DNA of 64,000 bases from Sinorhizobium medicae (GTDB taxonomy: Bacteria > Pseudomonadota > Alphaproteobacteria > Rhizobiales > Rhizobiaceae): the NCBI RefSeq assembly GCF_007827695.1, contig NZ_VITA01000002.1:1-64000 (forward strand), read 5' to 3'. The notes beneath the pieces were generated by a model. It had not been told where the DNA came from. It saw nothing but the letters and a program-made list of their open reading frames with translations, and did not search any database. Positions 61,160 to 64,000 of this stretch are shown here, in pieces. Position 1 is the stretch's first letter, and every line of letters starts with the position of its first letter. The position numbers were made by a program, and so were the translations under genes.

Positions 61160-61596
61160 GCCCTATTTTCCAGGATTCGCAGAGGGAGGGAAAGGCCCCT
61201 CGTTTATTCTTCTTCGAAGTTGTTGGCTCAGCTGAACCGGAATGTGGAAAATAAGCGCGGATTTCCCCTGATGATGCGCCAAGTCTTGGAATTAAATGCA
61301 GCTGACGGCCGCCCATGCCAGTGGACCCCTGAAAAGCAGGGTCGCAACTTAATTCGGATTTAATGTTCTGATGCAATTTTCCGCACCAACCTGAATGAAC
61401 GACAGGTTCTGCCTTTGGAGCACCACGGCGTTGCTGGACGCCGCCCGCATCCTTCCGAAGAGATGCCTCAAAGGCCGACCAGCATGTCCCGAATGAAACC
61501 GCTGCTGAGCGAGCTATGAAACCGTTCAGCAGTCAGATTGCTGCAGTACCCGTACGTCCAAGGACGGCTGGCTGTAGCGGTAACGAGGGCAGCGCG
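61160..61596. other. Divergent spacer between mutL and the PAS-REC gene
   Basis: A 437-base region without a supported gene. It must hold both promoters. I see a small inverted repeat GGCGT...ACGCC (about 61429-61442) but no recognised binding site or terminator; the open frame from 61516 continues into the PAS-REC gene, but its first 27 codons do not look coding. Confidence 0.4.
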
Positions 61597-63336
61597 ATGG
61601 GTGATGTGGCGTCGGACGGCGCAGACATCAGCAGGAACATTCTGGAGGCAAGCGGCGAAGCGCTTGGCGCCGCCTTGCTCGTTTTCGACCGGGACGACAC
61701 CATCATCTTTGCGAGCGCCGCAATAGTGCAATTCTTCCCCGTGCCCGCCGCCATGCTGCTGCCTGGAACGCAGCTGCGAAGCTTCCTTGGCGCGGTCTAC
61801 GATACGGGCGTGCGTCCCGGAACCTTGCCGGAGTCCAGCCGGCACCGGCCGAATCGCGAGGAGTGGATCGCCGAGCAGATGGCGCTTCACTGGCGGGAGC
61901 GTTACGAAAACGTCGAGCGGGCCGGCCGCACACGCTGGCTCTTTCTGCGTCAGCGGCGCCTGTCGAGCGGCATCGGCATTCTCGCCGTCAGCGACGTCTC
62001 GGAACAGAAAAAGCGCGACGAACATTTCCGCGCCGATCTCGAGCGGATCACACTGACACAAGAGATACTCCATGCTCAGCCCAATCCCATATGCGTCAAA
62101 GACCGCAGCCTCAACTACATCGCCGTAAACAGAGCCTTCTGCGCCATTCACGACCTATCCCCCGACGCCATGCTTGGACGCTCGGCAGCGGACCTCCTGG
62201 GACCTGAGGTTGCGGAGCACTTCGATCGCTCGGATCGTCACGTCCTCGAGACAGGCACGTCGCACTCTGAAGCTGAGCACATCGTTCGGGCTGACGGCAG
62301 CGACCTTTGGGTGGTGACGCGCAAATACCGCGTCGGATTGCCAGGCCGCCATTTCCTGGTCACCTGCATGAATGACGTCACCGATATCGCCGTCTGGTAC
62401 GACGGCTCGGAAAAGGGCGGAGATACCGGCCTGCAGATCCGTGACTACAGCATCTTCACGCCAGCTCAGAATTTCTACGATCCCTTCCGTTCGCCCGCCG
62501 TGTCGCAACGCGTCGATCCCGAGCCGAACGACGACGTGCCCCCGGCGCTTGGGGCGTTGCGCGTGCTTCTGGCGACCGCCGACGTGGAAATGGAGGAGCG
62601 CTTCGTGACGCGGCTGCGTGGCTCCGGGCTCGACGCCTGTGCAGTCCGCAATATCGAGGAGCTCGACGCCTTTGCGGTCGCCGCGGAAGGCCGCGGATTG
62701 GAGCTCGACCTTCTATTGCTCGACGTCGCGCTTCCGGGGAGGCACCGCGTTCTGACCTCCTGGCGCGCCTGTACCTGGGTCGAGGTGTCGAGCGATATGG
62801 ATGCGACGGTGCTGCTTGCGGAGATTTTCGGCGTCTGTGCCAATAGCACGCGTTCTGCGCTTCCGAAATCCGAATGGGGGATGGCGTTCGACAGCGATCC
62901 CGTGCCCGCGGCGCAAGTCGCCATGGTGGACGTGCTCGTCGCGGAGGACAACCAGGTCAACCAGTTCGTATTCGCGCAGATTCTGGAGGGCCTCGGCATC
63001 AGCCATCGGATCGCGGCAGACGGAAGAGAAGCAGTGGACCTTTGGCATGAGCTCCAGCCCGCCCTCGTTCTGATGGACGTGTCCATGCCTGTCATGAACG
63101 GCTTCGAGGCTGCTGTGGCCATACGCGAGGCTGAGAGGCCCGCGGGTCGTCGCACGACCATCGTGGCTGTGACTGCGCAGGCTCTCGATATCGACCTTGA
63201 GCACTGCAGGACATCGGGAATGGACGACCACATCATGAAGCCGATCAGCCCGGACATGATCGAGATGCTGCTCCGGAAATACCTGCCGGCAGTCGATACA
63301 TACGCTTCGGGTTCTGTCCGGAGCGGGTCGCGATGA
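61597..63336 (+). CDS. Kinase-less PAS-PAS-REC-REC signalling protein
   Basis: A 579-residue protein that looks like the sensor and receiver parts of a hybrid histidine kinase without the kinase core. Two PAS domains (about residues 12-125 and 150-270: AALLVFDRDDTIIFASAA; ICVKDRSLNYIAVNRAFC) are followed by a degraded receiver (about 330-430, LLLLDVALPG with its later half collapsed) and a complete receiver (about 444-565) with E450, D451, the phosphoacceptor D494 in LVLMDVSMPV, and the Thr and Lys in VAVTAQ and MKPIS. No HisKA or HATPase motif is present. ATG 61597 has GAGGG upstream. Its stop overlaps the start of the GGDEF/EAL gene by four bases. Confidence 0.82.
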   Translation: MGDVASDGADISRNILEASGEALGAALLVFDRDDTIIFASAAIVQFFPVPAAMLLPGTQLRSFLGAVYDTGVRPGTLPESSRHRPNREEWIAEQMALHWRERYENVERAGRTRWLFLRQRRLSSGIGILAVSDVSEQKKRDEHFRADLERITLTQEILHAQPNPICVKDRSLNYIAVNRAFCAIHDLSPDAMLGRSAADLLGPEVAEHFDRSDRHVLETGTSHSEAEHIVRADGSDLWVVTRKYRVGLPGRHFLVTCMNDVTDIAVWYDGSEKGGDTGLQIRDYSIFTPAQNFYDPFRSPAVSQRVDPEPNDDVPPALGALRVLLATADVEMEERFVTRLRGSGLDACAVRNIEELDAFAVAAEGRGLELDLLLLDVALPGRHRVLTSWRACTWVEVSSDMDATVLLAEIFGVCANSTRSALPKSEWGMAFDSDPVPAAQVAMVDVLVAEDNQVNQFVFAQILEGLGISHRIAADGREAVDLWHELQPALVLMDVSMPVMNGFEAAVAIREAERPAGRRTTIVAVTAQALDIDLEHCRTSGMDDHIMKPISPDMIEMLLRKYLPAVDTYASGSVRSGSR

Positions 63337-64000
63337 CATTGCGGGAGCTCGGACTCGATCGGCCGAATCGGGAAAAGCCGCGCAGCGCGTCATTCGTCGA
63401 TCCGTTGACGGGGCTCGGCAACGCAGTCCACCTTGAGCAAACGGTCTTTACCCTCGCGGCGGAACGCGCAAACGATCCTGCCCCTTTTACCATCGCCCTT
63501 GCCAATCTGGATGGCTTCAAGCCGATCAACGATCTCTTCGGACCCGAGGCGGGCGACCAGATTCTGCGCCAGGTGGCGCACCGGCTGAAGGTCTGCGTTC
63601 CGGAGGGAGCGACGGTGACCCGTACCAAGGATGACGAATTCGCAATCGTTTTGCCGCTTGTCTTTGAGCGAAGGAGTGCGGAGAAGCGCGGCCAGATGCT
63701 CAAGGAAGCGCTCTCCTCGCCCTTCGCGCTTGGCGACCGGAACGTCCGCCTGTCGGCCTCTTTCGGCTTTGCTGTCTATCCTTTTGCCGGAGACACATTC
63801 GACGACTTGGTGAAGAGCGCCGACACGGCGCTCTACCGCTCGAAACGGCGCGGCCGCGGCCAGATCACTGTCTATTCGCAAGAGATCGCCCAGGAGATGA
63901 AGCACGCGACACAGCTCGAGCAGGCGCTGCGGAACGCGATCATCGCCGGCGGGATCGATGTCCATTTCCAGCCGATCGTTGACCTGCGCAGCGATCGGCC
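63333..64000 (+). CDS. GGDEF/EAL domain protein, partial at the window end
   Basis: The first 222 residues of a dual-domain c-di-GMP protein; the gene continues past the window. The GGDEF domain (from about residue 20: SFVDPLTGLGN, ANLDGFKPINDLFG) has a degenerate signature, RTKDDEF (residues 97-103), with both glycines replaced, so diguanylate cyclase activity is unlikely; GTP binding could still occur. An EAL domain begins at LEQALRNAI and reaches HFQPIVDL before the sequence ends, so its catalytic residues are not visible. The ATG overlaps the PAS-REC stop (ATGA), which shows tight translational coupling. Confidence 0.88.
   Translation, partial: MTLRELGLDRPNREKPRSASFVDPLTGLGNAVHLEQTVFTLAAERANDPAPFTIALANLDGFKPINDLFGPEAGDQILRQVAHRLKVCVPEGATVTRTKDDEFAIVLPLVFERRSAEKRGQMLKEALSSPFALGDRNVRLSASFGFAVYPFAGDTFDDLVKSADTALYRSKRRGRGQITVYSQEIAQEMKHATQLEQALRNAIIAGGIDVHFQPIVDLRSDR

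Noticed and set aside
59405..61363. A 652-codon open frame on the plus strand opposite mutL
   Set aside because: mutL has all its motifs on the minus strand; the plus-strand frame is a shadow.

Overview
The window is high-GC chromosomal DNA that reads as a rhizobial alphaproteobacterium, most likely Sinorhizobium/Ensifer (S. meliloti, S. medicae or a close relative). The grounds are the gene set and order (guaB, an oxyR/katA divergon, a plant-type gshA, glcDEF, hisS-hisZ-hisG, groESL with a CIRCE element, the pmbA-cysQ-waaA-lpxK-mutL run) and many short palindromic intergenic repeats of the rhizobial RIME kind. It is mostly core genome. I see no tRNA, rRNA, CRISPR array, prophage or plasmid replication gene.

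Layout. 1-1.4 kb: a decayed IS110-family insertion sequence. 1.4-8.3 kb: an MFS exporter, an exported metallo-beta-lactamase-fold protein, guaB, a MAPEG protein, an exported dienelactone-hydrolase-like protein and oxyR. 8.4-17.2 kb: katA, a LysR regulator, a DUF1127 protein, a possible sRNA, a DUF937-like protein, gshA, rsmE, a PiT transporter and a Nudix hydrolase. 17.4-24.8 kb: a FadR-type GntR regulator, a DUF3422 protein, a LysR regulator and the glycolate oxidase operon glcDEF. 24.9-30.6 kb: two tandem L,D-transpeptidases, tag, an NCS1 permease, a DUF305 protein and two poorly known small proteins. 30.8-36.3 kb: hisS-hisZ-hisG, a glutathione transferase and an FAD-dependent reductase. 36.3-38.7 kb: groESL, with a tandemly duplicated groEL 3' end. 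38.9-49.6 kb: a HAD phosphatase, ribF, ileS, a lipoprotein, a GNAT enzyme, tadA, an RluB-type pseudouridine synthase, rsmD and a patatin-like protein. 49.7-52.9 kb: an outer-membrane beta-barrel protein, an AT-rich stretch with an IS630 remnant, and a Kef-type antiporter. 53.0-61.2 kb: pmbA, cysQ, a DUF4170 protein, waaA, a HAD phosphatase, lpxK, a DUF2093 protein and mutL. 61.6-64.0 kb: a kinase-less PAS-PAS-REC-REC protein translationally coupled to a GGDEF/EAL protein with a degenerate GGDEF motif, cut by the window end.

Links between genes. OxyR with both redox cysteines faces katA, and gshA lies nearby, so 7-14 kb has an oxidative-stress theme. The GntR regulator and glcDEF share an identical dyad, AGTGG-N13-CCACT, although 2.5 kb and two genes separate them, which predicts that the GntR protein controls glycolate oxidation. 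waaA and lpxK act in Kdo-lipid A assembly. The final two genes look like a phosphorelay input coupled to a c-di-GMP phosphodiesterase output.

Most worth a second look: the shared GntR/glc dyad, the PAS-REC/GGDEF-EAL pair, the 104-bp tandem duplication that copies the groEL end, the three-frame IS110 relic, the AT-rich island, and the possible sRNA near 11.5 kb.
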